A stretch of DNA of 64,000 nucleotides from Simmondsia chinensis (lineage: Eukaryota; Streptophyta; Magnoliopsida; Caryophyllales; Simmondsiaceae): positions 19,043,036-19,107,035 of the forward strand of contig JAGTTD010000012.1 in the NCBI GenBank assembly GCA_018398585.1, in the 5' to 3' direction. Below, piece after piece: positions 11,325 to 23,227 of this stretch (positions are counted from its first letter, which is position 1; the number at the start of each line of letters is the position of its first letter). Position numbers and translations under genes: made by a program. Below the pieces are notes generated by a model. The model was not told the DNA's origin. It ran no database searches and was given only the letters and a program-made list of their open reading frames with translations.

Positions 11325-11786
11325 GGTCCAGAGATTCGAACTGGATTTTTGAAGGATGGGAAGCCCATCCAGCTCAACGAGGGGCAAGAAATCACTGTAA
11401 CCACTGATTACGACAGGAAGGGGGACGAGGAAACGATAGCCATGAGCTACAAAAAATTAGCTGTGGACTTGAAGCCCGGGAACATCATTTTGTGTGCTGA
11501 TGGAACTATTACCCTCTCTGTTCTGTCTTGTGATTCAGCTGCTGGGACAGTCAGGTGTCGTTGTGAAAACACTGCTATGCTTGGTGAGAGGAAGAACGTC
11601 AACCTTCCCGGTGTGGTCGTTGATCTTCCTACTCTGACAGAGAAAGATAAGGAAGACATTCTGGGTTGGGGTGTACCCAACAACATAGACATGATTGCTC
11701 TTTCTTTCGTTCGCAAGGGATCTGATCTTGTTAATGTTCGTAAGGTTCTTGGTCCCCATGCCAAGCGTATACAATTGATGTCGAAG
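11325..11786 (+). CDS. Cytosolic pyruvate kinase, internal exon
   Basis: This exon encodes 154 residues from GPEIRTGFLKDG to IQLMSK. It covers the end of the first barrel segment, the B (lid) domain and part of the catalytic A domain of pyruvate kinase, which transfers phosphate from phosphoenolpyruvate to ADP in the last step of glycolysis in the cytosol. The 3' splice site TGCTGCAG precedes it and GTAGGT follows. Both junctions are phase 0 and fall where I recall plant cytosolic isoforms having introns (after LDTK and after MSK). The Lys of IQLMSK is the catalytic lysine of the family signature, so the intron splits the active-site motif. The frame is open with no damage. Around 86 N-terminal residues found in the family are not encoded nearby. 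No transit peptide is visible, but the N-terminus is missing. Confidence 0.93.
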
Positions 11787-11909
11787 GTAGGTAGTAGTGC
11801 TTATTAACTTCTTCTTTCATTTCCCCGTCTCATACTTTATAAGGTGTTTCATTGTCACTTTTATTTGTGTTAACCTGTGGTACGTGCTTGGCATATGCAA
11901 CCTGTTCAG

Positions 11910-12722
11910 GTTGAAAACCAGGAGGGAGTGATCAATTTTGATGAAATCTTACGTGAGACTGATTCTTTTATGGTTGCTCGTGGTGACCTTGGAATGGAGA
12001 TACCCGTTGAGAAGATCTTCCTGGCTCAGAAGATGATGATTTACAAGTGCAATCTCGCTGGCAAACCCGTGGTTACTGCCACACAGATGCTTGAATCCAT
12101 GATTAAATCTCCCAGGCCTACTCGTGCCGAAGCCACGGATGTGGCCAATGCTGTTCTAGATGGAACTGACTGTGTGATGCTTAGTGGTGAGAGTGCAGCT
12201 GGGGCCTACCCGGAGATTGCTGTCAAGATCATGGCTCGTATATGTATTGAGGCAGAATCTTCCTTGGATTACGGGGCTATTTTCAAAGAGATGATAAGGG
12301 CAACTCCTCTACCAATGAGCCCACTTGAGAGTCTTGCGTCATCTGCTGTCAGGACAGCAAATAAAGCAAAAGCCAAGCTTATTGTTGTTATGACACGTGG
12401 CGGGACTACTGCCAAATTGGTTGCCAAGTATAGGCCAGCAGTTCCTATTCTCTCAGTAGTCGTCCCTGTGTTAACTACAGATTCATTTGATTGGACCTGC
12501 AGCGATGAGACCCCAGCAAGGCATAGTCTAGTATACAGAGGCTTAATCCCGATACTGGCAGAGGGATCAGCAAAGGCAACTGACTCGGAGTCTACAGAGG
12601 TAATCTTGGAAGCTGCCTTGAAGAAGGCGACTGACAGGGGGCTGTGCCAGCCAGGGGATGCTGTAGTCGCGCTTCATCGCATCGGGGCTGCATCAGTTAT
12701 CAAGATCTGCATTGTCAAGTGA
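11910..12722 (+). CDS. Cytosolic pyruvate kinase, last exon
   Basis: This exon encodes 270 residues and a TGA stop. It starts after CTGTTCAG with VENQEGVINFDEIL, completing the active-site signature begun in the previous exon. The metal-binding motif MVARGDLGMEIP, then TRAEATDVANAVLDGTDC and MLSGESAAGAYP follow. The C-terminal domain ends RIGAASVIKICIVK. The close match in length and motifs to Arabidopsis-type cytosolic pyruvate kinases makes the identity secure; plastid isoforms differ in these segments. The intron before it is 123 bp (11787-11909). With the preceding exon 424 of the usual ~510 residues are present and undamaged. It may be a working gene whose first exon lies off the window, or a 5'-truncated copy. 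Confidence 0.95.
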   Translation, partial: VENQEGVINFDEILRETDSFMVARGDLGMEIPVEKIFLAQKMMIYKCNLAGKPVVTATQMLESMIKSPRPTRAEATDVANAVLDGTDCVMLSGESAAGAYPEIAVKIMARICIEAESSLDYGAIFKEMIRATPLPMSPLESLASSAVRTANKAKAKLIVVMTRGGTTAKLVAKYRPAVPILSVVVPVLTTDSFDWTCSDETPARHSLVYRGLIPILAEGSAKATDSESTEVILEAALKKATDRGLCQPGDAVVALHRIGAASVIKICIVK

Positions 12723-12910
12723 TAAAGGAGGTACTACGTTTCTTAGTGCATGCTGCTTTATCTATTATTTATGTTATGCGGAGATTTTGGTAAAAGACTG
12801 CATATTTTCTTGCCCAACTGACTTGGCACATGGATCCTTAGCCTAGTTGTTTTTGAGGATCTCTTGATGTTTGAATTGTCTGGCTGAAAATAAAAGAACT
12901 GCAATGAACT
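12723..12910 (+). promoter_or_regulatory. Pyruvate kinase 3' UTR with poly(A) signal
   Basis: Sequence after the stop codon contains a canonical AATAAA at 12889-12894, about 170 bp downstream of the TGA, a typical distance for a plant gene. T-rich sequence surrounds it. The actual cleavage site cannot be fixed by eye. Confidence 0.55.
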
Positions 12911-15900
12911 GACTTAATTCAAGCCTTTTTGCGTACACGCTAGATGTTTCAGTGGGCATTCGTTTGTTTCATTTTAGTTGTATTTATGTCAGTAAGTGCA
13001 ACGTTCTATTTTGCTATGTCAGATGTAAGATTTGCCATCCCGAGTGGAGGTGGTTTCAAGAGTTTTAAGTTCTGGAAGTTAGGATTCGCTGGAGTTGCTG
13101 TTCTGGTTTGGTAACTTTGGGTGGGTGGGTTGGATCTGACATGTATTTGTCCATGTATATGATTTTGATGCTCTGTTATTGTTAGGGTAATAATTGTTAT
13201 TGCTATAGAGATAATATGACTTGTGAATAAGACCCACAAGATTTCATAAAGTTGCTCTGGTATTAACAGTTATGCCCGGACGATGACACTAGGCATTTTG
13301 TACCTAATTTCACCAAGAAAAGCATTCTAGATGCTGTAATTGTTCACTTTTGAAGAAAACGGTGGCGTGATCCTTTGAAAGAGAGGTCAGAAGTGGATCA
13401 ACAGCCAAAGGGGTAGATTTTGGATATGTTGGCTCATTTGCTCCTCGTTTTCTTTTCACGTTTCCATCATTAAAGTTCTGTCCATTATTGGTTTATCTTG
13501 TGGATTGGGGATATATCCTCTATGGCAAAAGCACCTTGAAAATACATTATGTTCAAGAAAAGGGGCAAATAATATGATGTTTATGTTTATTCTATACATT
13601 AAAAAGATTGTTAAAAAAATAAAATAAAATAAAGGGTGGTTCATTTTGTAGAGCAAGGACACTGACTGCATATCTGGTGCCATGTCGTCTTTTTGTCGTT
13701 GCTATATCACCCATCATATCATCTTTTTTGTTTTTCACATCTGTTGTTGCATTATATTTTCAATTGTCATATTATTTCAGTTTTTTATATCATTTCAATG
13801 ACTCATGATAAAGTCAATGTTATTTTTTTCCCTTAAAACAAATTGTCCTTGTTTCTTCAAATGTATTGTCCTTGTGTATATGACACTATCCGCCGTTTTA
13901 TAGTAGAGATTTTGGGCTCCAATTTCAATCTTAAGCCCAATTTTATGCTCCAAATCCGTGGGCCAAATAGGACCTAATGCTTTTTCTAGGTTGTCTTTTG
14001 CCACATCAAACATCTCTTGCTTATCAAGGACATTTTAGAAGTGCAAGTAGCGCGACTTTGATTTACAATCTCATGTGAAGTGAGAGGTTGCCACCTGATG
14101 GCTAAACTCCAATAGACTAAGGCTTTGTTTGTTTAGGGAAAAAGTAGATTTTAGGATTTAATTTCCTTTTTTCAGAAAAGATTTTCAAAGGAAAACTAAA
14201 ATCTGATTGGGGTTTTTCGTTGTTTGTTTTGAAGGAAAACTTGGTAATGTCATCTCATATGCTAGTTTTTACTATGAAAAAGTTGGTTGTATTCGGACAA
14301 AAATCATGTATATACTATCAGATTAAGGTGTCGGTTTTTTTTTGACAAAAGAAATCATCATATTATGATAGAGGATATATATATATATAGAATTTAAACA
14401 AAGAGTTCATACCTAAAATCCGAAGATTGTACTAACTTTAAGAAAGCGAAACAAGTACAAGCTAAGTTATGCTACACTACGCTACGATAGATTAGTCTAA
14501 GTTATGCTACTTTAAAGATAACTTAAAGATGATGCACATGGCAGTGTTGGACATTTTATAATGACAACGGTGCCTCTTATTTATAAAAATGCGAAATAAA
14601 TGTTGCATCCTAAATATATGCTCCACGTTTGCATGAACTTTTTCTTTTCCGCGCTAAATTGGGGTTGATCATGCCTTGAAAACACGTGCTCGAACTTCTT
14701 TTAGACGCCCCACATCTGTATATTTCGCCAACGTCCATTGGGATATGCTCGAGGCCCACTTTTCTTGATGTGCACTCCAAATAATTGCCTCGAGCCTAGA
14801 AACCGCTTTTCTTGCTGCCTTTGGGGAAGTCCCTTGAGCTCGAGCCCTTTTTACCCCCCATTAGTCGTCTTAAGAGGCTGTTATCCTTTTTAGGGTTTTT
14901 AACTGATAAGGCAAACGGACTTGAGGTACCGCTATTTTTGTTCTTAAAAGCCAAATATGTCTTGAGCTTGGCTGCACGTGTGTTTTTATCTCTAAATAAT
15001 GTCGTCCCATTTTCCTTAAATTTGGGGTGTAAAAAGTGCGTGTTCCTTTAGTCGGTAAAATGCCTCTGAAAAAGGGTTGCGATGGTTGACGGAGACCAGG
15101 ACGATTACACACGCCCTCTAGGCTCTACGTCGCATTGTAAACTATTTTATGGTTAACTTACAAAAGGAAACTGAGCATATGTCTACGCATTTTTCATACT
15201 TTTGTTACATAGACTAACATTAAATGTATATGTTTTATCAATTAAGCTAAAGCCAGCATATGTTATATTTTCCTTATTTTACATATAATCTTTGGTAAAA
15301 TCACATGTGTAACAGATGCGAAATATTAATGTAAGTAGTTGATTAAAAAAATATATATTTGAACCTTTGAAGTTAAATTTTTGTAAAATTACAACATTAT
15401 ACTAACTGAAAAATAATCACTTTTAAAAGTGATTTAGTATGCAAAGAACATCTACTCATGACAAGGGTGCGCAAAAAAGAATTTAAACTATAATTCAAAC
15501 TAGATTAAAACCATAAATTATGGTTTCGTTTGATTACTTTGGTTTATGGTTTGAAAAATTATTGTTTGGTTTAGAAATTTTTGGTTATTAGGATTTAAGG
15601 TTTAGGTTTGGTTTAAAGTCAAGCTTAAGCCATAAACAATAAAAACTATAAACTAAAGAATTTAATGATTATTTACACCATTCGAATCATAACAAGTTAT
15701 ATTAGTGGTAAAATTTTACTTGATAACTCGATAAAAATAATTAGGATTATTTACACTAAAGGTGTGTATACTTTTTTAATTGAATCAAATTAGTCGTTAT
15801 ACTTTTAGTTATATCAATTTGGTCCTTTTTGAATTTATGTTATGTTAATTTAGTCATTTGGTCAAATTTAACTTAAGATAATTATATAATTTTTCATGAC

Positions 15901-16419
15901 AAAATCATATTAAATGCAAATAAAATTTACTCTTTGATTCAATTTAACATAATCTGTGACTAAACTAGTAAATATTTCATTAACAATTTAACAAAAAATT
16001 TAACAGACCTAATGTTACTGTCGAATTTATCCAAAAAATATTGCTACTGAATTTAATCGGCCCATTTTATGTATTTTTTGTTTATGTAGTATATAGTATA
16101 AACATGTTTTATACTATAAATTGGAAAGAAAAGTAAAATTTTCATATTTTGAGATGTTTTATAGTCAATGATGATTTTAATATTGATCAAATTATGTTCA
16201 TATTAGTGTTAATAACAATTTTTTTGTTATAGTGGTTAACCATAGACTGGATTGATCCATAATTACAATTTGATCCGATTTAGTTTGTAAGACAAATCGA
16301 TTTGATTTTGCTTTATAAAATTGTCAAACTGTATTTTTATAATTTGGTTTAATTTAATAACTATAAACTACCAAACTAAACCGTGGGTATCTCTAACTCT
16401 TCATGAATTTGTAACACAT
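12911..16419. other. Non-coding, AT-rich, no gene recognised
   Basis: No supported coding region. The stretch from about 14640 to 15130 is less AT-rich and looks like old LTR debris without defined ends. From 15440 to 16400 there are many GGTTT/AAACC words (AACCATAAATTATGGTTT near 15507 is a short palindrome), typical of decayed non-autonomous DNA elements, but I found no target duplication. Confidence 0.4.
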
Positions 16420-16428
16420 GTTTTCTAG

Positions 16429-16881
16429 GACTTTTTTTGCAATTTAGTATAATTTTAAAAAAAATTCAGAAAAGTGGTATAGTTTAAAAAATATTTAGCA
16501 AAATGAGATGTTTTACTGTAGCTTGTTGGTTGTACGCCAAACCAAACCTCGTTCAAAGGAGAAAAATTACAGCCCTGGTTCCGAGCCTGTTGCACGACGT
16601 ACGGCACGTCGTGCAACAGGTGACGTAGCCCCCAGGTCGTTGCACGACGTGCCGGAGGGCATGCAACGACCCCCATCTATTATTTTATGTGCAGGGTTCT
16701 TGTTTGGACACGTCGTACAACAGGCTCAAGCCCCGGGCTGTAATTTTTCTCCTTTGAACGACGTTTGGTTTGGCGTGCAACTAACAAGATACAGTAAATC
16801 ATCCTATTTTGTTAAATATTTTTCAAACTATACCACTTTTTTAAATTTTTTTAAAAATTGTGCTAAATTGCAAAAGAAGTC
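16429..16881. mobile_element. Mutator-like element with 172-bp TIRs (453 bp)
   Basis: Two long inverted repeats (about 16429-16600 and 16710-16881) start GACTTTTTTTGCAATTTAG and GACTTCTTTTGCAATTTAG. They remain similar through TGGTATAGTTT, CGCCAAACCAAAC and CAAAGGAGAAAAATTACAGC. The exact 9-bp duplication GTTTTCTAG flanks it at 16420-16428 and 16882-16890. A 9-bp TSD plus long TIRs indicates a non-autonomous Mutator-like element. The short core is GC-rich and full of TTGCACGACGT palindromes. The reading frames crossing it are by-products of the palindrome. Confidence 0.9.
16586..16620. repeat. Perfect 15-bp-arm hairpin in the element core
   Basis: CCTGTTGCACGACGT (16586-16600) is followed after 5 bp by its exact reverse complement (16606-16620). 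A second, imperfect hairpin of the same motif follows at about 16638-16672. Confidence 0.85.
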
Positions 16882-17122
16882 GTTTTCTAGCAACTTCTTT
16901 TCTCCTGGTCCCAATTTTTTGTCTTGTCCAATTGATACAAACATAAGTTTATTAAAAAAATATTATGGCTCATTAATGATCCAATCTTGACATTAATGAT
17001 CCAACCTGGGCATGATATTATTTTAAGACAGGTGTGACATATTTATTTGTCACATGAATCAATTTGAAGTTTATTTTGTAAATGGAAAATGCGGAATATT
17101 TAACCTTTTCTACTTAAAAAAG

Positions 17123-18379
17123 GGAAATTTCCTTAAAATCACCTTATTTTATTTGACAGTCCTATAAAATTACCTTCATTTTTATTTTTTCAAGGAAACC
17201 ACCTTATTTTTGAAAAAAAATTTGCAATATCACACTGTATGACAATTTCCGTTAACTTCGTTAGTTAAAATGCTACGTTTTAGGCTTCTTTTGACTAAAA
17301 TAATGGGTTTAGGCATTATAAATTCAACAACATTTATCAAATGACCATTGTACCATTGGCTTAACAAAAAAATTCACTTCCCGCACTTTCAATTTTATAG
17401 AATAATTTTATGAAATTTACGATTAAATACAATACACCTCTACACTCTCAATTTAACCCTTGAACTTTATTATTGCACACAACTCACCTCTCGAACTTTA
17501 TTACTAAACGTAACACATTCCTAGACATTAATAAATTTAAAATTCCAAAGACGTATGAAATTTAAAAAATGAAAAACAAATTATTAAAAAATATTTTTTT
17601 GAAAAAAGTTTAAAAAATATAGTAATCGTTTTTAACTCTGGTTTTTTAACCTTTCTAAAATTTATTTTTTCAAATTTTTAATTTTGTACTATTTTTATTT
17701 TAAATTTATTGATACAACTTTGAAATTTATATTTTTTTAAAAATTATTTATCTTAACTTATATTATTTTTTTATGAAAATTTTAAAAAAGTTTATCATCT
17801 TCTAAATTTATAATATTATTACTATAACTAATTACAAAATTGTTTTGTGTAAATATTTAAAAATATTCTTATATTTTGCTTAAAAATATGAAGCTCTTAT
17901 TTTTTACCAAAAAATATAGAATTTCTATCTTTAATATAAAAGTAGAAAATTCTTAATTTTTAATTTGATACATTTTTTTAATTTTAAATTTATTAATCTA
18001 ATTTTTTTAAAGTTAAAAAAAATATTAGTATATTTCTCTAAAATTTTCCAATTTTTTTCATAATTTCTTTTAAATTTTTTAATGTTCAAATCTGAATTTT
18101 TTAATTTTTTAATTTTTTTCTAATTTTTCATTTTTTCAATTTCGTACATTTTTTATTTCAAAGGATATAATGGTAATTTGATAAATGTTGTTGAATCAAT
18201 AATGACTAAACATGTCGTTTTGGTGAAAAAAAGCTCAATATGCAGCATTTGAACTAACGAAACCGTTATAAAATGTGATATAGCAAATTTTTTGTAAAAG
18301 TAAGGTGATTTTTTGCAAAAGAAAAAGTAATTTTATGAGACCGCTCAAAAAAGTAAAGGTAGTTCCGTAGAAAGCTTCC
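17123..18379. mobile_element. Mutator-like element with >200-bp TIRs (~1.26 kb)
   Basis: The left end (GGAAATTTCCTTAAAATCACC, then ATAAAATTACC, TTTGCAATATCACA, CAACAACATTTATCAAAT) is matched by the reverse complement of 18170-18379 (GGAAGCTTTCTACGGAACTACC, ATAAAATTACT, TTTGCTATATCACA, CAACAACATTTATCAAAT). The interior is extremely AT-rich and non-coding. The flanking 9-mers match only about 6/9, so the copy is older or the edges are off by a base or two. Confidence 0.75.
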
Positions 18380-18929
18380 TAACAAAATGAGGATTTGGTG
18401 GAAAAATCATCTGGTTGGATTTAGGATTCTCCTAGTGCTTTCTACACCAATTATTTTTGAATATGTAATCTTCAGGATTTGGCTCTTCTTGAAATGCAAA
18501 TTCTAGATGATAGAATTTTTTTACATTTATAAGATTGCTGAAGGTGCTTCAATTTTTTTCAATTAGTTCAAAGTCTTGTAATCCACATAGGAAATCTAGA
18601 GGTAAAATAGTCCGAAGAAGTTACTTTATACGCCCTATTCCACTTTGACTTGGTAAAGTCTTGCGAGCTTGGTGTACCGTGAACTACACGTGTGCGCAAG
18701 GGGCGTGGCACGGCTTGGACTTTTTCTCGAGGTGTTTCTAGTTACTCCGAGCTCGAGCTTGAGGTTACAAGCTCAAACTCGAGATATGCATCTTGACAAA
18801 TTTCAATGCTCACTCTTTCCATTGCTGAAACTAAATTCTTTACTCTTCTATGTCCGCCACTCTCCATATTGTGGCGATTTTCAACCCACTTTTCATAACT
18901 AACAATTGCTTAGTGTGCATACTTTAAAT
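18380..18929. other. Non-coding, no recognised feature
   Basis: No gene or repeat ends are supported. A short GC-rich patch at 18665-18790 contains CTCGAG/GAGCTC words but no coding resemblance. Confidence 0.35.
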
Positions 18930-19207
18930 ATAATTAAGTGTCTCAGAGCTTTGATTGACATATAGAAATACATCTTCTCCATCCCTTGCTTCCTCTATTA
19001 AAGTAAAATTTCTCCTCTCCGTTACTAAACAAGTTGAAGTGTGATGTAGTCCATCTCCCTGAGTACACTATCGAAATGGGCGTTGTGTTAACCTTGGGGG
19101 TCAGAGTGGCACTGGACCCGTTGTATCTGTGCGGGGCATAGATGACTTAAGGTCGTGGAGTTCTCCACGGCATGGCAACTCTTTGGTTTATTATCTCCTT
19201 TGCTCTC
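18930..19207 (+). repeat. Older related LTR, left fragment
   Basis: From about 19018 the sequence parallels the LTR of the neighbouring copia element (compare ACTAAACAAGTTG, GAGTACACT, GGGGCATAGATGA with the same words at 19490-19625). It stops where the copia element begins and resumes at 27811, ending TTTCTAACA at 27939. So the copia element inserted into an older LTR of its own broader family. The true left end of the old LTR was not found. Confidence 0.6.
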
Positions 19208-19821
19208 TGTTAGAAAATGCTTCAATTTTTTGTTTGCTTTCATTGAATTGAGCACCAAGTAATTTTTTGATTGGGCACCAAGTATTTTTGGATTGGGCAC
19301 CAAGTAAATTTTTTGAGTAGTGTCCAAGTATTTTTTTTAAGTAATACCCATGTATTTTATGAGTGGTGCCCGAGTAAATTTTTTGGAGTAGTACCCAAGG
19401 AATGACTCCTATGATTTTGCCTATAAATTGTGATGGTCCTTGGTTGAAATAACAACAATCTTCTCCACTCTCTTCTCTTCACATCATAACTTATTACTGA
19501 ACAAGTTGGGGCATACTTCAACCCATCTCCTCGGAGTACACTGCTGAGGTGGGTGCCATGTCAACCCTGGGAATTGGAATGCCGTTTATCCCATTGTACC
19601 TCTGTGGGGGCATAAACGATTTAGGGCATTGGATTCTCTACGGCGCGACAATTACTTCTGTCAATTCTCTCCCTACTGTTATTTCGTTTAAAGTCGTTTC
19701 TTTCATAAGCTTTTTGTAATCTTTGAGAACAAATTGATTGTAATATTTTGTAATTCTTGAGAACAAGTTGATTGTAAGAAGAGTTATAATTTGACTACTC
19801 ATTTACCCTATTGTTCCAACA
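19208..19821 (+). repeat. Copia 5' LTR (614 bp)
   Basis: Starts TGTTAGAAAATGCTTCAA and ends TTGTTCCAACA. The CTATAAATTG near 19421 may be the TATA box. It contains a run of GGGCACCAAGTA / GTGCCCAAGTA-type subrepeats in U3. The sequence after it (ATCTAAGTCG) does not resemble the usual initiator-Met tRNA primer site. Confidence 0.9.
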
Positions 19822-19840
19822 ATCTAAGTCGTTTAGTATA

Positions 19841-20429
19841 ATGAGTAATCACAATATAACTCACGCGGGCTTTATTATTCCTGATATATCTAAAACTGAG
19901 CCCTTAGATGGGAAGAACTATAAGATATGGACTGATAGGATGGAGTTCTTCCTAGGCCAAATAGAGGTTCATTATACTTTATTTAATGATAGAGCCCCAC
20001 CGAGGTCTAATAAAGACTTCGAAAAAGATAACTGTACTTGTAGGGGAATGCTTCTCCATTACATGACACCGCCTCTTTATCAAATTTATAGTAACATCAA
20101 AACTGCTAAAGAAATATGGGAAGCACTTCAAAATAAGTTCGGTTCAGACGATAGGGCTGCTAAGAAATTCGTTTGTAGTAAGTGGTTGTCCTTTATTCAT
20201 ATGGTTGATGAAAAGCCTATGCTTGACCAAATTCATGAATATGAGACCTTGTGCACTAAAATACTTAATGAGGGAATGAAATTCTGTGAGACTCTCTAAG
20301 CCAACTGTTTGATTGAAAAATTGCCTCCCTCTTGGGATAGTTAAAAAGCCTTATTAAAACATAAGAAAAAAGACATGACATTGCAGGAACTGATCTCCCA
20401 TATTAATTTGGAAGATCAGAACCGAAAAC
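19841..20429 (+). pseudogene. Copia gag, N-terminal part (interrupted)
   Basis: ATG at 19841 gives MSNHNITHAGF followed by a UBN2/gag-like core (LDGKNYKIWTDRMEFFLG, AKEIWEALQNKFG, DQIHEYETLCTKIL). In-frame TAA codons at 20297-20299 and about 20341 interrupt it. The frame then runs to an insertion point at 20429, where a foreign element separates it from the remainder starting at 23228. The family role is particle assembly and RNA packaging. Confidence 0.85.
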
Positions 20430-23227
20430 TGTTAGGAATAGTGTTCTAAAATCCAAAGTTATTCTATCAATATTATTTTATTAAATAATAAAATTGAAGT
20501 TCCAACCATTGCCATGTTAAATTTGGGTACGCGCGCATTTATACTATATGTGATTTTATTTTTGGAAACATCCATGAGATGGGTGTAGTCCTCATACTAT
20601 AATTTACATATTTGTTCTAAGTAGTTTATGAGATTAACCCACAGATTTACTTAGAACAAATGGTATGGATTGTTGTTTGAAAGACTCGTAGTCGAAGATA
20701 AGCCTGGACCACTTGTATGCTAAGACTATAACGTGACACTTTAGATGACTTGTCTTGGTCATGTGGATGGTGATCCAATAGTGTTATGTTGGTATATTTA
20801 ATAAGATTGGCACACTGAGTTTGGACCATGTGAGTTTCTTGTTTCTATACTACTATCAGAGATGAGCAATTCATGTTATACTATTTGAACGATGACTCTA
20901 AATTCTAAGAGTATTCTGGACTTCTGCATGGATCATTACTTACTTTGATGTACTATAAGTAAGGTCTAAACGCATGACTAAATTCCCACTTACACTGGGT
21001 AGCGGCATGAATTGTGATAAGGATCAGGTATTCAACAGGGAATCTACAGTCTCTTATGAGATACAGATGTCCCCTTAATTGATTCGCAAATATTTGAATA
21101 GTTCGGAATCTTTGGCCAAAGTATTCCAAGTATTTGACATTTGGAATTTAAACTATGAATATGTTCAAGTATAAATGAATTACTCAGTAAAGGGCGAGTC
21201 GGCAACTAATGGAGAAGCTGTGAGAAGGATAATGGTAGTAGTTATATTTATTCTTCATCATGAACATCTAGTGGAGGGGTTGTTGTCATCAATACAGTCT
21301 ATTAGAGAGATATCGAATAAATGGTTTAAGTATGGAGTGCAGTGACATTTATTTAGTGGAATTAAGTCTTATTAAATGGTAATTAAATTATTGGGTTATT
21401 TACATTTTAGTACCCCGATATTTTTGGAAATAATAAAAAGGATTCTGAGTTTTTTGAATTATTAAAAAGGCCCTTAAGTTTTTGTCGTATTAATAAAAAA
21501 GCCCCTAAATTTTTGTCACATTAATAAAAAGACTTCTGTCTGACGTAATGATGTCATTTTTACTCGACATAGCTAATGTCACAACTGTGTTTTTATTAAT
21601 GCTACAGTAAAATGACAAAAATATCCTTTAATAACCATATTTTGAAACAAATTAAACGAAAATAGATAACTTCTACATAACACGACATCTCGAATTTTGT
21701 GCTTATAAAGTAATAAAAAGGGTGTTGAAGCGTACTATTGGTCATTTTATTATAGCATTAATAAAAAGTAACTGCCACGTTAGCTCTGTCGATGGAAAAT
21801 GACGTTATCACACTTGAGGGGGGCCTTTTTATTCATACAACAAAAACTTAGGGGCCTTTTTAATAATTCAAAGAGGTTAGGGTCCTTTTTATTATTTTCA
21901 AAAACGTCAGGGTACTAAAATGTAAATAACCCTATATTATTTCATGAGAACATTAATTTGACTCATTTTGAGCTAGATTGTCCGTGAGGTCCCTACGTAA
22001 GCCTCTATATTTATTTCCATTGGAAAAATATTAAAAAAATTCATGAGACGAATTATTTATCTATGAGATAGGTAAATTAATTTTGCCAAACATTATTCAT
22101 GAGATGAATAAAATTAAAAATTATAAAATAAAATAATTTTGACAATTAAAATTCATAAGATGAATTTTTACATGTGGGAAACAAAGCAAAAACAAAAAAA
22201 AAAAGAAAAATTGCATTTAAATAGATCAAAATCTGCGTGATCCATATCGGACGAACTTGCGCGTGACACTTCCCCTGGCGATCCGTGTCCGCCCTCATGG
22301 ACCAATCGCGTGCCGCCACGTGGCAGACGATGACATGCCAGAGGGACGCGTGCACTATGCATGAAAACGCAGCGTTTTCATTCTTTTTTAATGCTAAGTG
22401 ACGTGTTTTGTTTTAAACTGGGCGATTCTCACATCGAAAAATTAAGAGTTTTTTTGCTCCGGTACACTGCTATAAATAGGGTTACCTATTCCAAGGGTTT
22501 GGTATTCAAATGAAACAAATTTTTTAGGGTTTCTGAAATTATTTCAGAGACCTAATTGAAGATAAAATTTTCAGTTGAAGTTTTTCTTTCCTAGTTTAAT
22601 ATTTTTCCAAGCCCATCCTCCAGGTAGCTCGAGGTCATTGAGTAGAAGATCACGGGGTCTTGATTTTGGTATTCTTCTGAAGATTATTATTCTTTCTGGT
22701 ATTCTATTTTTGGAGCAATTTCAGGTATGTCTTCTTTCCTTCACTTTTAGTTTTCGCTTTTCTATTTATTTACAGTATTCGTTATTATGCCTATTTAAGT
22801 TTATGTATTGTTATGAATGTATTAGAGTTTAAGGCCTGTAGATCTAAATTAGGAATTTAGATCTGTAGATTTCATAATTTAAATATGTAGATTTAAAGAA
22901 TTTTAAATCAACCTTAGATTTAGAATTATGAATCTTAAACCTCTTTCGCTGAGTAAACTTTATAAAATTAGGGAGAATTTTTAAAATTTGTCCCAAAAAT
23001 TTGTATTAGAGCAAAGGAATTTATAGAGATTACCCTATTTCCGGGAACTCTCGCACGTGAGGTGTCTCGAAGCATGACTCTCCGTCCAGATGTTTAGGTA
23101 AAGAGAAGAGTCTCCTACTCTAAGTGTTCTAATAGGTGCCTTTTGTTGTGACCATAGTTGAGAACTGTGAACCCAACAGTCGGCATCAGAGTTAGATTAA
23201 TTAATATTAGAGTTATTTTTTCCAACA
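20430..23227 (+). mobile_element. LTR-type element inserted in copia gag (2.8 kb; solo LTR or non-autonomous)
   Basis: Starts TGTTAGGAATAG and ends TTTTTTCCAACA, flanked by the exact 5-bp duplication AAAAC (20425-20429 and 23228-23232). Conceptually removing the element and one copy of AAAAC restores the gag frame across the gap, which fixes the boundaries. A promoter-like CTATAAATAGGG lies near 22470. Near the right end GAACCCAACAGTCGGCATCAGAGTT looks like an LTR end plus a primer-site remnant. No coding sequence is recognised. About 550 bp of it is a later Mutator-like insertion. Confidence 0.85.
21393..21932. mobile_element. Mutator-like element with long TIRs (540 bp)
   Basis: Left end GGGTTATTTACATTTTAGTA and the reverse complement of the right end are identical over the first ~22 bp and stay similar for ~170 bp (AATAATAAAAAGG, TTGAATTATTAAAAAGGCCC, AGTTTTTGT). 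Flanks TAAATTATT (21384-21392) and TATATTATT (21933-21941) match 8/9. It sits inside the 2.8-kb LTR-type insertion, making it the innermost layer. Confidence 0.88.

Noticed and set aside
11447..11774. Minus-strand frames opposite the pyruvate kinase exon
   Set aside because: Antisense shadows of a well-conserved exon.
15480..16400. A hAT element with GGTTT-rich interior
   Set aside because: Candidate ends (AAGGGTGCGCA and TTAGAGATACCCACGG as reverse complement) do not pair well and no 8-bp duplication was found.
16455..16990. Reading frames on both strands across the 16.4-kb element as genes
   Set aside because: They run through inverted TIRs and a palindromic core; the two strands encode nearly the same peptide because of the inverted repeat.
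22146..22362. Minus-strand frames with a Cys/His-rich start as a gene
   Set aside because: They lie in the inserted LTR-type element with no family resemblance; both overlapping frames cannot be coding.
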